From Oceanibaculum nanhaiense (lineage in GTDB: Bacteria; Pseudomonadota; Alphaproteobacteria; Oceanibaculales; Oceanibaculaceae), in NCBI RefSeq assembly GCF_002148795.1, contig NZ_MPOB01000002.1, positions 310,001 through 374,000 on the forward strand: a DNA stretch of 64,000 nt, in the 5' to 3' direction. Every line of letters begins with the position of its first letter. The first letter of the stretch is position 1. This document shows, piece by piece, positions 1 through 9,301 of the stretch. Below the pieces are notes generated by a model. The model did not search any database. It was not told the DNA's origin and saw only the letters and a program-made list of their open reading frames with translations. The translations under genes and the position numbers were made by a program.

Positions 1-1
1 C

Positions 2-544
<543 letters not shown>

Positions 545-576
545 TCCCGGTCTTCCGGTCCGGTACGGAAAATGCG

Positions 577-604
577 AGGGCCCGGGCACCGTTCCGGGCC
601 CTTT
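577..604 (+). terminator. Rho-independent terminator after ilvC
   Basis: Perfect 9-bp inverted repeat AGGGCCCGG / CCGGGCCCT (577-585 and 594-602) with an 8-base loop, followed by a short TT run. It lies 33 bases after the ilvC stop codon. The T tract is short but the stem is very GC-rich. Confidence 0.75.
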
Positions 605-711
605 GCCGTTTCCGCATGGCCGGGTTTACTGGACAAAGCCGCGCCCGGCTTTAATTATTGAATGGAATGACGGTAGGCGGCGCCACGGATCGCCGTACCC
701 GGAGATGAGCC

Positions 712-1104
712 ATGTACAAGCAGACCACCCGATCGATCAGCGTTACCGTGCGGCCGGTCTATCTGGAGGACCAGTCCACCCCGTCCGACAATCACTATGT
801 CTGGGCCTATCAGGTGAAGATCGAGAATGAGGGCAGCGAGACGGTGCAGCTGCGCCGCCGCTTCTGGCGCATCACCGACGCGCTGGGACGCACGCAGGAG
901 GTACGCGGCGACGGCGTTGTCGGCGAGCAGCCGGTGCTGCGTCCGGGCGAAAGCTTCGAATATACCAGCGGCACGCCGCTGGCCACGCCATCGGGCATCA
1001 TGGTCGGCGCCTACACGATGGAGGCCGGGGATGGCAGCCATTTCGACATCGACGTGCCGGCCTTCTCCCTGGACAGCCCGCATCAGCCGGTGCGGCTGAA
1101 TTAG
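712..1104 (+). CDS. apaG: ApaG domain protein
   Basis: A 130-residue single-domain protein of the ApaG family, with a fibronectin type III-like beta sandwich. The conserved core [20 protein letters not shown], followed by [21 protein letters not shown] and FEYTSGTPL, matches the family closely and covers the whole length. ApaG was linked genetically to Co/Mg efflux in enteric bacteria, but its biochemical role is not settled. The ATG is preceded by GGAGAT at a good distance. The gene stands alone between the ilvC terminator and folE, so the context adds nothing about its job. Confidence 0.92.
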   Translation: MYKQTTRSISVTVRPVYLEDQSTPSDNHYVWAYQVKIENEGSETVQLRRRFWRITDALGRTQEVRGDGVVGEQPVLRPGESFEYTSGTPLATPSGIMVGAYTMEAGDGSHFDIDVPAFSLDSPHQPVRLN

Positions 1105-1293
1105 GCCATATACGCAGCGAACCATTCTTCGGTTCATGGGTTACTGAAAAATAAAAGTTTTTCTTCATGTGCGCTTGAAGGGCCGGGACAGGGCGCCATT
1201 TCGAGAGAATGTGAACGAGATGCCGTCTGCCAGCGTGCGTCATAGTGCGACTGCCCCGGCTCTAGCGGCGACCATGACCCGAAAAGGGATGCC

Positions 1294-1983
1294 ATGAACG
1301 AGAACAGCATGAAGCCGCTTCCGGGGGCATCCTCCGGCGCGGGGCCGTCTGGAGATGCCAGCCGGCTGGGGCTCAGCCCGTTATCCTCCGGGGAGGAGCG
1401 GCCGTCTCGCGAAGAGGCGGAGGCGGCGGTGCGCACGCTGCTGCGCTGGAGCGGCGATGACCCGGCGCGGGAAGGACTGCTGGATACGCCGAAGCGCGTC
1501 GCCAAGGCCTATGAGGAATGGTTCGGCGGCTATACGGTCGATCCGGTCGAGATGCTGAAGCGCACCTTCGACGAGACCGATGGCTATGACGAGATGGTGC
1601 TGCTGCGCGATATCCGCTTCGTGTCGCATTGCGAACATCACATGGCCCCCATCGTCGGTCGCGCCCATGTCGCCTATCTGCCGCTGAACCGCGTCGTCGG
1701 AATCTCCAAGCTGGCCCGCGTGGTGAACGCCTATGCCAGGCGCCTGCAGATCCAGGAGCGGCTGACCGCGCAGATCGCCAACACCATCAACGATGTGCTG
1801 GAGCCCAAGGGGGTGGCGGTGGTGATCGAGGCCGAGCATGGCTGCATGACCTCACGCGGGGTGAACACCCATGGCACCACGATGGTCACCAGCCGGATGC
1901 TGGGTGCCTTCCGCGACGATGCCAGCACGCGCCGCGAGTTCCTGACGATGATCGGCAATCCGCACAGCGCCGTCGCGCTGTAA
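1294..1983 (+). CDS. folE: GTP cyclohydrolase I
   Basis: First enzyme of tetrahydrofolate synthesis: it opens GTP to 7,8-dihydroneopterin triphosphate. The 229-residue protein has a variable, Ser/Gly-rich N-terminus of about 38 residues, then the full tunnelling-fold domain. The motif SHCEHHMAP gives Cys113, His115 and His116, and [10 protein letters not shown] gives His182 and Cys184, so the zinc site and catalytic histidines are intact. The start ATG follows AAGGGATG. folA and thyA, the other folate-cycle genes, lie 6-8 kb away on the other strand. A strong terminator follows. Confidence 0.97.
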   Translation: MNENSMKPLPGASSGAGPSGDASRLGLSPLSSGEERPSREEAEAAVRTLLRWSGDDPAREGLLDTPKRVAKAYEEWFGGYTVDPVEMLKRTFDETDGYDEMVLLRDIRFVSHCEHHMAPIVGRAHVAYLPLNRVVGISKLARVVNAYARRLQIQERLTAQIANTINDVLEPKGVAVVIEAEHGCMTSRGVNTHGTTMVTSRMLGAFRDDASTRREFLTMIGNPHSAVAL

Positions 1984-2005
1984 ACGCGCTGACCGCATAA
2001 CGAAA

Positions 2006-2037
2006 AAAGGCCCCGCCGGAGCGGGGCCTTTCTTTTT
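2006..2037 (+). terminator. Terminator after folE
   Basis: Inverted repeat AAAGGCCCCG / CGGGGCCTTT (2006-2015 and 2022-2031), 6-base loop, then CTTTTT. The A-rich left flank means it can also work on the minus strand for degP, whose stop is at 2052. Confidence 0.88.
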
Positions 2038-2051
2038 GTGGAGGAGGGGGA

Positions 2052-3566
2052 TCAGCCCTCGATGCGCACCGCGACGAAGCGCATCTCGCCCTTGCGGTTG
2101 ACCAGCAGCAGCACCGACTTGCGGCCGGCCTTCTGCGCGGCCTGCACCTTCTCGACGAGTTCGGCCGGGCTGTTCACCTCTTCCTGGCTGACCTCGACGA
2201 CCATGTCGCCGGGCTGGATCGCCTTTTCCGCCGCCGGGCTGTTCGGCTTCACCTCGGTGACCAGAACGCCCTTGGCGTTGTCGGCCAGGCCGAAGCGCTG
2301 CTTCAGTTCCGGCGTGACCGAGGTGAGGCTGAGGCCGAGCGAGTCCACCGTGCGATCGACGGCACTGGAATCCGCCGGCTTGGTCGGGTCCAGCAGGCCG
2401 GCCTCTTCAGCTTCCTCCAGCTCGCCGACCTTGATCTGCACGGTCACCTTCTTGCCGTCGCGCCACAGCTCGACCGGCACATCCTCATTGATCCGCGTGG
2501 CCGCCACGATGCGCGGCAGGCGGCGCATGTCGGGGACATCCTTGCCGTCGAACTTCAGCACGATATCGCCGGCCTTGATGCCGCCCTTGGCGGCCGGGCC
2601 GGTCTCGGTGACGCTGGCGATCAGGGCGCCGCGCGCCTTGTCGAGGCCCAGGCTCTCGGCGATCTCGTCGGTCACCATCTGGATGCGCACGCCGAGCCAG
2701 CCGCGGCGGGTGCGGCCATGTTCCTTCAGCTGCTCGATGACCGGCTTGGCCAGCGCCGACGGCACGGCGAAGCCGATGCCGATGGACCCGCCGGAGGGCG
2801 AATAGATGGCGGTGTTGATGCCGACCACCTCGCCGTCCATGTTGAACATCGGACCGCCCGAATTGCCGCGGTTGATCGAGGCATCGGTCTGCAGGAAATC
2901 GTCATACGGGCCGGCATTGATGTCACGCGCGCGGGCCGAGACGATGCCGGCGGTGACCGTGCCGCCCAGGCCGAACGGGTTGCCGATGGCCAGCACCCAG
3001 TCGCCGACGCGGCTCTTGTCGCTGTCGCCCCAGCCCACGGCGGTCAGCTTGTAATCGCCCGGATTGATCTTCAGCAGGGCAAGGTCGGTTTTCGGGTCGC
3101 GGCCGACGATCTCCGCATCGAATTCGGTATCGTCATGCAGCCGGATCGACACCTTGTCGGCATCGGCGATGACATGGTTGTTCGTCACGATGAAGCCGGC
3201 GGTGTCGATGACGAAGCCGGACCCCAGGGAGGTCGCGCGGCGCGGCTGGTTCGGCCGCTGCTGACGGTCGAAGAAGTCGCGGAAGAACTCCTCGAACGGC
3301 GATCCGGGAGGGAATTGCGGCATCTCCGGCATCTCTTGCGGAGAGGACTGCACGGTTTGCGTCGTGGAGACATTGACGACCGCCGGCAACAGCTTCTCGG
3401 CCATGTCGGCGAAGCTGTCGGGCGCCGGACGGGCGAGGGCGGGTACGGCCTGTACCAGCACCGCAAGGGCCAGCAGGGCCGCGGAAAACCGGCTTGCGGC
3501 AAGGCGACGGGAAGAACCGCCGGGTTGCCCGCTTGTACCGGAAAGGAACGCCAGACGATTGCTCAT
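2052..3566 (-). CDS. degP: DegP/HtrA family periplasmic serine protease
   Basis: Periplasmic serine protease and chaperone of the Do family that degrades misfolded envelope proteins. With the ATG at 3566 (RBS AGAGAAGG) it is 504 residues: an N-terminal signal segment ending near VPALARPAP (about 46), a trypsin-like domain with His131 (TNNHVIA), Asp161 (TDLALLK) and Ser236 in GNSGGP, then two PDZ domains (about 300-390 and 410-500). A Gln/Pro-rich loop (75-110) is the LA loop of DegP-type proteins. A longer in-frame start upstream (3683) lacks signal-peptide logic and is less likely. It is the last gene of the hflK-hflC-DUF2065-degP block, a common alphaproteobacterial arrangement, with a 238-base gap that may carry its own promoter. 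Confidence 0.95.
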   Translation of the reverse strand: MSNRLAFLSGTSGQPGGSSRRLAASRFSAALLALAVLVQAVPALARPAPDSFADMAEKLLPAVVNVSTTQTVQSSPQEMPEMPQFPPGSPFEEFFRDFFDRQQRPNQPRRATSLGSGFVIDTAGFIVTNNHVIADADKVSIRLHDDTEFDAEIVGRDPKTDLALLKINPGDYKLTAVGWGDSDKSRVGDWVLAIGNPFGLGGTVTAGIVSARARDINAGPYDDFLQTDASINRGNSGGPMFNMDGEVVGINTAIYSPSGGSIGIGFAVPSALAKPVIEQLKEHGRTRRGWLGVRIQMVTDEIAESLGLDKARGALIASVTETGPAAKGGIKAGDIVLKFDGKDVPDMRRLPRIVAATRINEDVPVELWRDGKKVTVQIKVGELEEAEEAGLLDPTKPADSSAVDRTVDSLGLSLTSVTPELKQRFGLADNAKGVLVTEVKPNSPAAEKAIQPGDMVVEVSQEEVNSPAELVEKVQAAQKAGRKSVLLLVNRKGEMRFVAVRIEG

Positions 3567-3804
3567 GGGAGGCCTTCTCTTGTCCTTCATCACAGGAAAG
3601 TCGGGAACCCGGTCACGGCAGGGATCGTTCCTCACCTGACCGGAATGCCCGATAGCGAATCGACGCATCGGAGAACGTCGCATGCCTGCTATTCAGCTTT
3701 TCACATATGGTCAAATTAAGACATACCCCAATCCGTTCTGGGCATTTGTGGGGCCAATTGCGGCAGGGCCGCTTTATACACTGCCATTTTAGCCCGGCCG
3801 GCAC

Positions 3805-3990
3805 CTAGCCGCGTATCCACCAGGTCAGCAGAACGCCCACGGTCGCGGCCAGCAATCCGGCCAGCCGCAGGGTTGCGGGCGGCTGTGCTGCGGCGACGCG
3901 CATCATCGCCTGCATGCCGCCGGGGAACAGGGCGTAGAGCATCCCTTCCAGGGCGATCATGAGGGCAAGTGCCGTCAGCAGGTCCGTCAC
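3805..3990 (-). CDS. DUF2065 (YjeT-like) small membrane protein
   Basis: A small protein with two predicted transmembrane segments (LLTALALMIALEGMLYALF and LRLAGLLAATVGVLLTWWI) separated by a short basic loop, the DUF2065/YjeT layout. Using the GTG at 3990, preceded by GAGGTG, the product is 61 residues, the usual family length. An upstream ATG at 4044 would add 18 basic residues and is less likely. The gene sits directly downstream of hflC, as in many proteobacteria, which suggests a link to the HflKC complex. Its function is unknown. Confidence 0.82.
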   Translation of the reverse strand: MTDLLTALALMIALEGMLYALFPGGMQAMMRVAAAQPPATLRLAGLLAATVGVLLTWWIRG

Positions 3991-4069
3991 ACCGGCACCT
4001 CGATATCCTTCAATAAAAATGGCGCGACGGGGCCGGAAAGCCACCGCCGCGCCAGAATTTCGTCCATCG

Positions 4070-4957
4070 TCAGCGTGGCGAGGTTACGACCGCGCCATTC
4101 ATGTTGTTGAAGTAGCGCATGAAATCGCTGTTCGGGGAGAGCACCATGGTGGTGCCGTCCTGGCCCAGCGACTCGCGATAGGCTTCCATGCTGCGGTAGA
4201 AGGAGAAGAACTGCGGGTCCTGGCCAAAGGCCTGCGAATAGATGTTGATCGCCTCGGCATCGCCTTCGCCTCGGGTGACCTGCGCCTCGCGGGCCGCATT
4301 GGCAACGATGACCACGCGCTGACGCTCGGCATCGGCCCGGATCTGCTGGCCAAGCTCGAAGCCCTCGGCGCGGGCTTCCTTCGCCTCGCGTTCGCGCTCC
4401 GAGCGCATGCGGTTGTAAATCGCCTGGCTGGTCTGCTCGGGATAATCGGCCCGGCGTACCCGTACATCGACGATCTCCAGGCCCAGCCGTTCGACCGACT
4501 TGTTCACCTCGACGGTCATCTCGTCGATGATGGCCTCACGCTTCACCGACAGGATGTCGGCCAGCGTGGCGTTACCCAGCGACCGGCGCAGCGCCGAGTT
4601 GATGATCGCGGTCAGCCTCTGGCGGGCGCCGAACTCGTTGCCCACCGACTGGTAGAACAGCAGCGGGTCGGTAATGCGGAAGCGGGCATAGCTGTCCACA
4701 TCGAGACGCTTCTGATCGACCAGGATGACCTGCTGGCGTGGCGGGTCGAGATCGAGCACGCGCAGTTCATAGCGCTGCAGGTTCTGGATGAAGGGCAGCT
4801 TCACATTCAGCCCTGGCTCACTCACGACGCGCTTGGGTTCGCCGAACTGCAGCACCAGGACCTGTTCGGTCTGATGCACGGTGAACAGCGCGCTGGAGGC
4901 GACGATACCGGCGACAACGATCAGGCCGCCCAGGATCGCAAGCAATTTGCGTGGCAT
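4070..4957 (-). CDS. hflC: HflC, SPFH/prohibitin-domain protease modulator
   Basis: Partner of HflK in the membrane complex that encloses and modulates the FtsH protease. The 295-residue protein has one N-terminal transmembrane helix (about 5-25), the SPFH/PHB domain (FTVHQTEQVLVLQFGEPKR onward), and a charged coiled-coil (about 170-245) rich in RSEREREAKEARAEG-type heptads. The C-terminal end is hydrophobic and matches the HflC cap. It starts 11 bases after the hflK stop, so the two are co-transcribed and probably made in stoichiometric amounts. Confidence 0.96.
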   Translation of the reverse strand: MPRKLLAILGGLIVVAGIVASSALFTVHQTEQVLVLQFGEPKRVVSEPGLNVKLPFIQNLQRYELRVLDLDPPRQQVILVDQKRLDVDSYARFRITDPLLFYQSVGNEFGARQRLTAIINSALRRSLGNATLADILSVKREAIIDEMTVEVNKSVERLGLEIVDVRVRRADYPEQTSQAIYNRMRSEREREAKEARAEGFELGQQIRADAERQRVVIVANAAREAQVTRGEGDAEAINIYSQAFGQDPQFFSFYRSMEAYRESLGQDGTTMVLSPNSDFMRYFNNMNGAVVTSPR

Positions 4958-4968
4958 GGCGTCCTCCC

Positions 4969-6150
4969 TTAATTCCGGTTCGCCGACGGGGCGGCAGTTG
5001 TGCTGCCCTGGCTATCGCCCTGGCCGACACGTTTCTGAATCTCCGGCAGCGGCAGGTAGGGCACGACGCCCGAACTCCCGCCCTTGTCGTCGATGATGAC
5101 CTTCTGCACGTTGCCCAGAACCTGCTGCATGGTTTCGATATAGATGCGCTGCTGGGTCACGTCGGGCGATTTGGCATAGGCCTCATAGACCGACAGGAAA
5201 CGCTGCGCGTCACCCTGGGCGCGGTTGACGATTTCCTCGCGGTAGGCGCGGGCCTCCTGGATCAGACGTTCCGCCTCACCACGGGCGCGCGGCACCATGT
5301 CGTTGCGGAAGGCCTCGGCCTCGTTGCGCACACGTTCCTTGTCGGCGCGGGCGCGCTGCACCTCGTTGAAGGCATCGATCACCGGGGAAGGCGGATCGAC
5401 CGCCAGCAGCTGGATCTGCCGCACCTCGACGCCGGACTGGTATTCGTCCAGCAGGCGCTGGGTGTTCTCCGTGGCGCGCACCTCGATGACCTGTCGGCCT
5501 TCGGTCAGCGCGACCTGGATCGGTGTCTGGCCGATGATCTCGCGCATCACGCTTTCCGCCACCGCTTTCACGGTGAGGTCGGGGTTACGCAGCTTGAACA
5601 GGAACTGCCCGGCATCCTTGATGCGCCAGAACACGACGAAGTCGATATCGACGATGTTCTCGTCGCCGGTCAGCATCAGGCTTTCCTCGGCATCGTCGCG
5701 GCTGACGCCGGCGCGGCCCGATGAATCGCCGGCCGAACGGAAGCCGACCTCAATGCGGTTTTCGCGCGTCACATTCGGTGTCAGCACGGATTCGATCGGG
5801 CTGGGCAGATGATAATTCAGGCCCGGCCCGGTGGTACGGGTCCATTCGCCGAAGCGCAGGACCACGCCCTGCTCGTCCGGCTGCACACGATAGAAGCCGC
5901 TGGCGCCCCACAGCGCGACGGCCACCAGCAGAATCAGGATGATGCCCTTGGCGTTGCCGAAGCCGCCGGGCATCATGGTCTTGAACCTCTCCTGACCCTT
6001 CTTGATCAATTCCTCGATATTGGGTGGCTGTGGGCCGCCACCGCCGCCGCCGCCACCCGGGCGTCCCCAAGGACTGCCGCCATTACCGCCGCTTCCACTA
6101 CCCCAAGGGCCGCCACCCTGGCCGCCCCCCTGATTGCTATTCCAAGGCAT
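4969..6150 (-). CDS. hflK: HflK, SPFH/prohibitin-domain protease modulator
   Basis: The larger subunit of the HflKC complex around FtsH. The first 40 residues are extremely glycine-rich (GGGQGGGPWGSG, then a run of eight Gly), which is usual for HflK. A single transmembrane helix follows (about 69-87), then the SPFH domain starting at VQPDEQGVVLRFGEWTRTTG and a long coiled-coil with AEAFRNDMVPRARGEAERLIQ-type repeats. The length (393) is normal. Upstream is a SulP transporter rather than folA or thyA, which more often flank hflK in alphaproteobacteria. Confidence 0.96.
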   Translation of the reverse strand: MPWNSNQGGGQGGGPWGSGSGGNGGSPWGRPGGGGGGGGPQPPNIEELIKKGQERFKTMMPGGFGNAKGIILILLVAVALWGASGFYRVQPDEQGVVLRFGEWTRTTGPGLNYHLPSPIESVLTPNVTRENRIEVGFRSAGDSSGRAGVSRDDAEESLMLTGDENIVDIDFVVFWRIKDAGQFLFKLRNPDLTVKAVAESVMREIIGQTPIQVALTEGRQVIEVRATENTQRLLDEYQSGVEVRQIQLLAVDPPSPVIDAFNEVQRARADKERVRNEAEAFRNDMVPRARGEAERLIQEARAYREEIVNRAQGDAQRFLSVYEAYAKSPDVTQQRIYIETMQQVLGNVQKVIIDDKGGSSGVVPYLPLPEIQKRVGQGDSQGSTTAAPSANRN

Positions 6151-6334
6151 TCTTGTTTCCCTGCCTGGCCTGTTTTTCCTTTGTCGCGCCCGCCATCCTT
6201 ACGCGATCCGACCAGGCGTTTCCAGAGAAAGGCACCGGCAGGCCGCACGGGTGGCGCCGCGACCCTCCGGATATTGGCCGAAAGCGCAGGTTTTCAATGC
6301 GTTTCGGTAAAAGGCGGGCGTGTTTAGCGTCCGT

Positions 6335-8065
6335 TTAGTCCTGGGTGATGAGTGTGCGGGCGGTCGCCACGGCGCTGCGGTAGTCTGGTGCGAGAAGCGG
6401 CGCGCCCGTCCCGCCATGCGTCAGCCCCATGCGGGTCATGATCTCGGCCGGTTGCGGCTGCAGGCCGGACAGGATGACGATGGTGCCCTGGGACCTGCAG
6501 CGTTTCAGGAAGTTCTCCAGCGTGTCGGCGCCGCTGGCATCGATCATCGGCACATGGCGTAGCCGCAGGATGAAGATTTTGGGGCTGACGCCGATACGCT
6601 CCAGCACGCTGGCCAGCACATCGGTCAGCTGGCCGGTCGCGCCGAAGAACAGCGGCCCGCGAATCTGGAACACCTCGACGCCGGGCGGCAAATCCTCGCG
6701 CGCATTGCTGTCCTCGTCCTCATCCCCGTCATCATGCTGGGGAAGCGGGTTCACGCCACCCTGTATCTCGACCGCCTCGGCCATGCGCACCATGAACAGG
6801 ATGGCGGCCAGCACGATGCCGACCTGGATCGCCACGGTCAGGTCCACCATCACGGTCAGCCCGAAGGTCAGCAGCAGCACCACGCGGTCGCCGCGCGGCG
6901 CCTTCATCAGATGGCGGAAGCGTTCGACCTCGCTCATGTTCCAGGCGACGATGACCAGCACGGCGGCGAGGCAGGCCAGCGGCACATAGATCATCAGCGG
7001 CGCCAGGGCGATCATGAACAGCAGCAGGAAGCCGGCATGCAGAATGCCGGCAACCGGCGTGCGCGCGCCGGCCCGGATGTTGGTGGCGGTGCGGGCGATG
7101 GCCCCTGTTGCCGGCAGGCCGCCGAACAGCGCCGAGCCCAGATTGGCCAGTCCCTGCGCCACCAGCTCGCAGTTGGAGCGGTGCCGCCGCCCGGTCATGC
7201 CGTCGGCCACCATCGCCGACAGCAGCGATTCGATGCCGGCCAGCAGCGCGATGGTGAAGGCGTCGGGCAGCAGGACGCGGATGCGCTCCAGCGTCACCTC
7301 GGGCAGGCTGGGGCTGGGCAGCATGTTGGGGATGGTGCCGAAGCGGCTGCCGATGGTTTCCACCGGCAGGCCGGCGGCCAGGGCCAGAAGCGTGCCCGCC
7401 AGCACGCCGATCAGGAAGCCCGGCCAGCGCGGTCGCCAGCGTTTCAGCCCGATGATGAGCGCCAGCGTCAGCCCGGCGATGCCGATGGCGGCGGGATTCA
7501 CGGTCGCGAGATTGCTGAGATAGGCCGACCATTGATGCAGGAAATCGGCCGGCAGCTTGTCGATCTCCAGCCCCAGCAGATCGCGCACCTGGCTGGAGAA
7601 GATGATGACGGCGATGCCCGCGGTGAAGCCGGTCACCACCGGCTGCGGCACATATTTGATGTAGGTGCCGAAGCGCAGCAGGCCGAAGGCCAGCAGCATG
7701 AACCCGGCCATGATGGTGGCGATCAGCAGCCCGTCATAGCCGTGCCGGTCGATGATGTTGAACACCACCACGACGAAGGCGCCGGTCGGCCCGCCGATCT
7801 GGAACCGGCTGCCGCCAAATGCCGAGATAATGAAGCCGGCGATGACGGCGGTGAACAACCCGCGTTCCGGGGTGGTGCCGCTGGCGATCGCCAGCGCCAT
7901 GGCCAGCGGCAAGGCGACGATGGCGACGGTCAGGCCGGCGATGGCGTCGTGCCGGAGATCCCCCAGCCCGTAGCCCTCGCGCAGCGCTGTCACCAGCTTG
8001 GGCACGAACAGGTGCCGGTTTCTATGCGGTGCGGCGGGTGGCTGCGCCGGGGGCTGGTGCGCCAT
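6335..8065 (-). CDS. SulP-family anion transporter with STAS domain
   Basis: A 576-residue inner-membrane transporter of the SulP/SLC26 family. About 12-14 hydrophobic segments (residues 25-430) include the family signature near PVVTGFTAGIAVIIF and the GLVNL-like substrate region. A cytosolic STAS domain follows (about 450-560: GVEVFQIRGPLFFGATGQL to VPMIDASGADTLENFLKRC). Relatives carry sulfate, bicarbonate or dicarboxylates; the substrate here cannot be read from sequence. A DDGDEDEDSN acidic linker between the two parts is unusually long. It interrupts the usual folA-hflK neighbourhood, so it may have been inserted. Confidence 0.93.
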   Translation of the reverse strand: MAHQPPAQPPAAPHRNRHLFVPKLVTALREGYGLGDLRHDAIAGLTVAIVALPLAMALAIASGTTPERGLFTAVIAGFIISAFGGSRFQIGGPTGAFVVVVFNIIDRHGYDGLLIATIMAGFMLLAFGLLRFGTYIKYVPQPVVTGFTAGIAVIIFSSQVRDLLGLEIDKLPADFLHQWSAYLSNLATVNPAAIGIAGLTLALIIGLKRWRPRWPGFLIGVLAGTLLALAAGLPVETIGSRFGTIPNMLPSPSLPEVTLERIRVLLPDAFTIALLAGIESLLSAMVADGMTGRRHRSNCELVAQGLANLGSALFGGLPATGAIARTATNIRAGARTPVAGILHAGFLLLFMIALAPLMIYVPLACLAAVLVIVAWNMSEVERFRHLMKAPRGDRVVLLLTFGLTVMVDLTVAIQVGIVLAAILFMVRMAEAVEIQGGVNPLPQHDDGDEDEDSNAREDLPPGVEVFQIRGPLFFGATGQLTDVLASVLERIGVSPKIFILRLRHVPMIDASGADTLENFLKRCRSQGTIVILSGLQPQPAEIMTRMGLTHGGTGAPLLAPDYRSAVATARTLITQD

Positions 8066-8092
8066 GTCGAGGGCGGCTTTCGGAAAGGGTCG

Positions 8093-8614
8093 CTATGCCC
8101 CCACACGATGCAGGGTTATGAAACAGTAGGACAGGCCGGAGGCTTCATCCAACACAGGATTCGTGCGGGCAGCCTCGCGCCAGGCGCGGGGCTCGATCTC
8201 CGGGAAGTACGCGTCGCCCGCGATCTCCGCGTCGATCTCGGTGAGATATAGCCGGTCGATCCGGGGCAGCGCCTGGGCGTAGATCTCCGCGCCGCCGATC
8301 ACCATCACCTCTTCGGCACCGGTCTCGCGCGCCAGCGTCGCGGCCAGGTCGAGGGCGGTGTCGATATCGCGCACGACATGCACGCCCTCGGCCGCCCCCT
8401 TGGCTGCAAAATCGGGATCGCGGGTCACCACGATGTTGGGGCGGCCGGGCAGCGGTTTGCCGATGGACTGAAAGGTCTTGCGGCCCATCACCACCGGCTT
8501 GCCCAGCGTCATGGCCTTGAAGAATTTCAGGTCGCCGGGCAGCCGCCAGGGCAGGCCATTGCCCTGGCCGATCACCCGGTTGCGCGCCAGGGCGGCAATG
8601 GCGGAGAAGATCAT
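8093..8614 (-). CDS. folA: Dihydrofolate reductase
   Basis: Reduces dihydrofolate to tetrahydrofolate with NADPH, recycling the cofactor oxidised by ThyA. The 173-residue protein is full length. Visible motifs are the N-terminal strand MIFSAIAALARNRVIGQGN, the Met20-loop LPWRLPGDL with the catalytic acid Asp28, the NADPH loop VVMGRKTFQSIGKPLPGR and VIGGAEIYAQALP. It lies only 4 bases after brnA, so it may be transcribed from the brnT promoter as well as its own. The brn pair separates it from thyA, with which it is usually paired. Confidence 0.96.
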   Translation of the reverse strand: MIFSAIAALARNRVIGQGNGLPWRLPGDLKFFKAMTLGKPVVMGRKTFQSIGKPLPGRPNIVVTRDPDFAAKGAAEGVHVVRDIDTALDLAATLARETGAEEVMVIGGAEIYAQALPRIDRLYLTEIDAEIAGDAYFPEIEPRAWREAARTNPVLDEASGLSYCFITLHRVGA

Positions 8615-8618
8615 CGGG

Positions 8619-8939
8619 TCAGCCGGTCTTGCGGGATTTCTGCGCCTCGATATAGGCGCGCAGCACGGCGTTGATCCGCGTCTGGTAGCCGCGTCCCTGG
8701 GCCTTGAAAAAATCGACTACGTCCTGATCGAGGCGGATGGAGATCGCCGCTTTTTCCTGCGGCCAGAGCAGCCGCGCCTTGGCGAACCACTCCTTGTCCA
8801 GCAGGGGGGCGGCGTCGGGGTCTTCCGCGACCGCCTTCTCGATATCCTCGTCGGTCAGCGCATCGACCCGCGCCCAGTCGGTCATGCCGCCCTTGCGGTC
8901 ACCGAGCTTGCGTCGCGTGATGGTATCGCTTTTCCTCAT
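8619..8939 (-). CDS. brnA: BrnA-family antitoxin
   Basis: DNA-binding antitoxin for the BrnT ribonuclease. The 106-residue protein has the family core TDWARVDALTDEDIEKAV in the toxin-binding N-terminal half and a C-terminal ribbon-helix-helix domain from AAISIRLDQDVVDFFKAQG to TRINAVLRAYIEAQ. The chosen start overlaps the brnT stop by 41 bases; an internal ATG at 8885 would abolish the overlap but shorten the N-terminus compared with relatives. In the known type II pair, BrnA binds BrnT and represses the shared promoter. Confidence 0.88.
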   Translation of the reverse strand: MRKSDTITRRKLGDRKGGMTDWARVDALTDEDIEKAVAEDPDAAPLLDKEWFAKARLLWPQEKAAISIRLDQDVVDFFKAQGRGYQTRINAVLRAYIEAQKSRKTG

Positions 8940-9177
8940 TTTTCCTTGCGCGCCGGGCCGAAATCAGCCGGCGCACCTCTCCTCTCTCCGTAAAGACGAC
9001 GGTTATCAACCGTCCGTCCAATTGACCGACCGCAACGAAACGCTGTTCGCCATGCTGCTTCTGGGTACTGGGCCAGCACAGCACGAAATTGGCGAAAATG
9101 TCGGTCGCATCGATAAAGTCGATGCCATGTTTCTTAAGATTGCCGAGGCGCTTTTCCTCGTGCCACTCGAACTGCAT
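8899..9177 (-). CDS. brnT: BrnT-family ribonuclease toxin
   Basis: Type II toxin of the BrnT family, a small RelE-fold ribonuclease that blocks translation. The 92-residue protein starts at the ATG at 9177, with GGAG upstream. It shows the family opening FEWHEEKRLGNLKKHGIDF, the middle QRFVAVGQLDGRLITVVFTERG and the basic end RRLISARRARKNEEKRYH, which carries the conserved Arg and Tyr of the active site. It is the first gene of the pair, the usual order. The pair sits between thyA and folA, a chromosomal site rather than a plasmid. Confidence 0.9.
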   Translation of the reverse strand: MQFEWHEEKRLGNLKKHGIDFIDATDIFANFVLCWPSTQKQHGEQRFVAVGQLDGRLITVVFTERGEVRRLISARRARKNEEKRYHHATQAR

Positions 9178-9268
9178 CAAGATTACTCCGGAGAATTTGC
9201 GTCATCTTTCTGCATCCCTGTTCACGTTGTGACCTCTGGTGCGGCCTTTAGTTTGCCGCTTGCCAAGA

Positions 9269-9296
9269 TGTATATACAATCGTATCTTTTTGTCAA
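9269..9296 (-). promoter_or_regulatory. Predicted brnTA promoter with palindromic operator
   Basis: On the minus strand a perfect TTGACA (9296-9291) is followed after 16 bases by TATACA (9274-9269). A 10-bp perfect palindrome TGTATATACA (9269-9278) overlaps the -10 box, a fitting site for BrnA autorepression. It lies about 90 bases before the brnT start. Box matches are by eye. Confidence 0.6.
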
Positions 9297-9301
9297 CCCC
9301 C

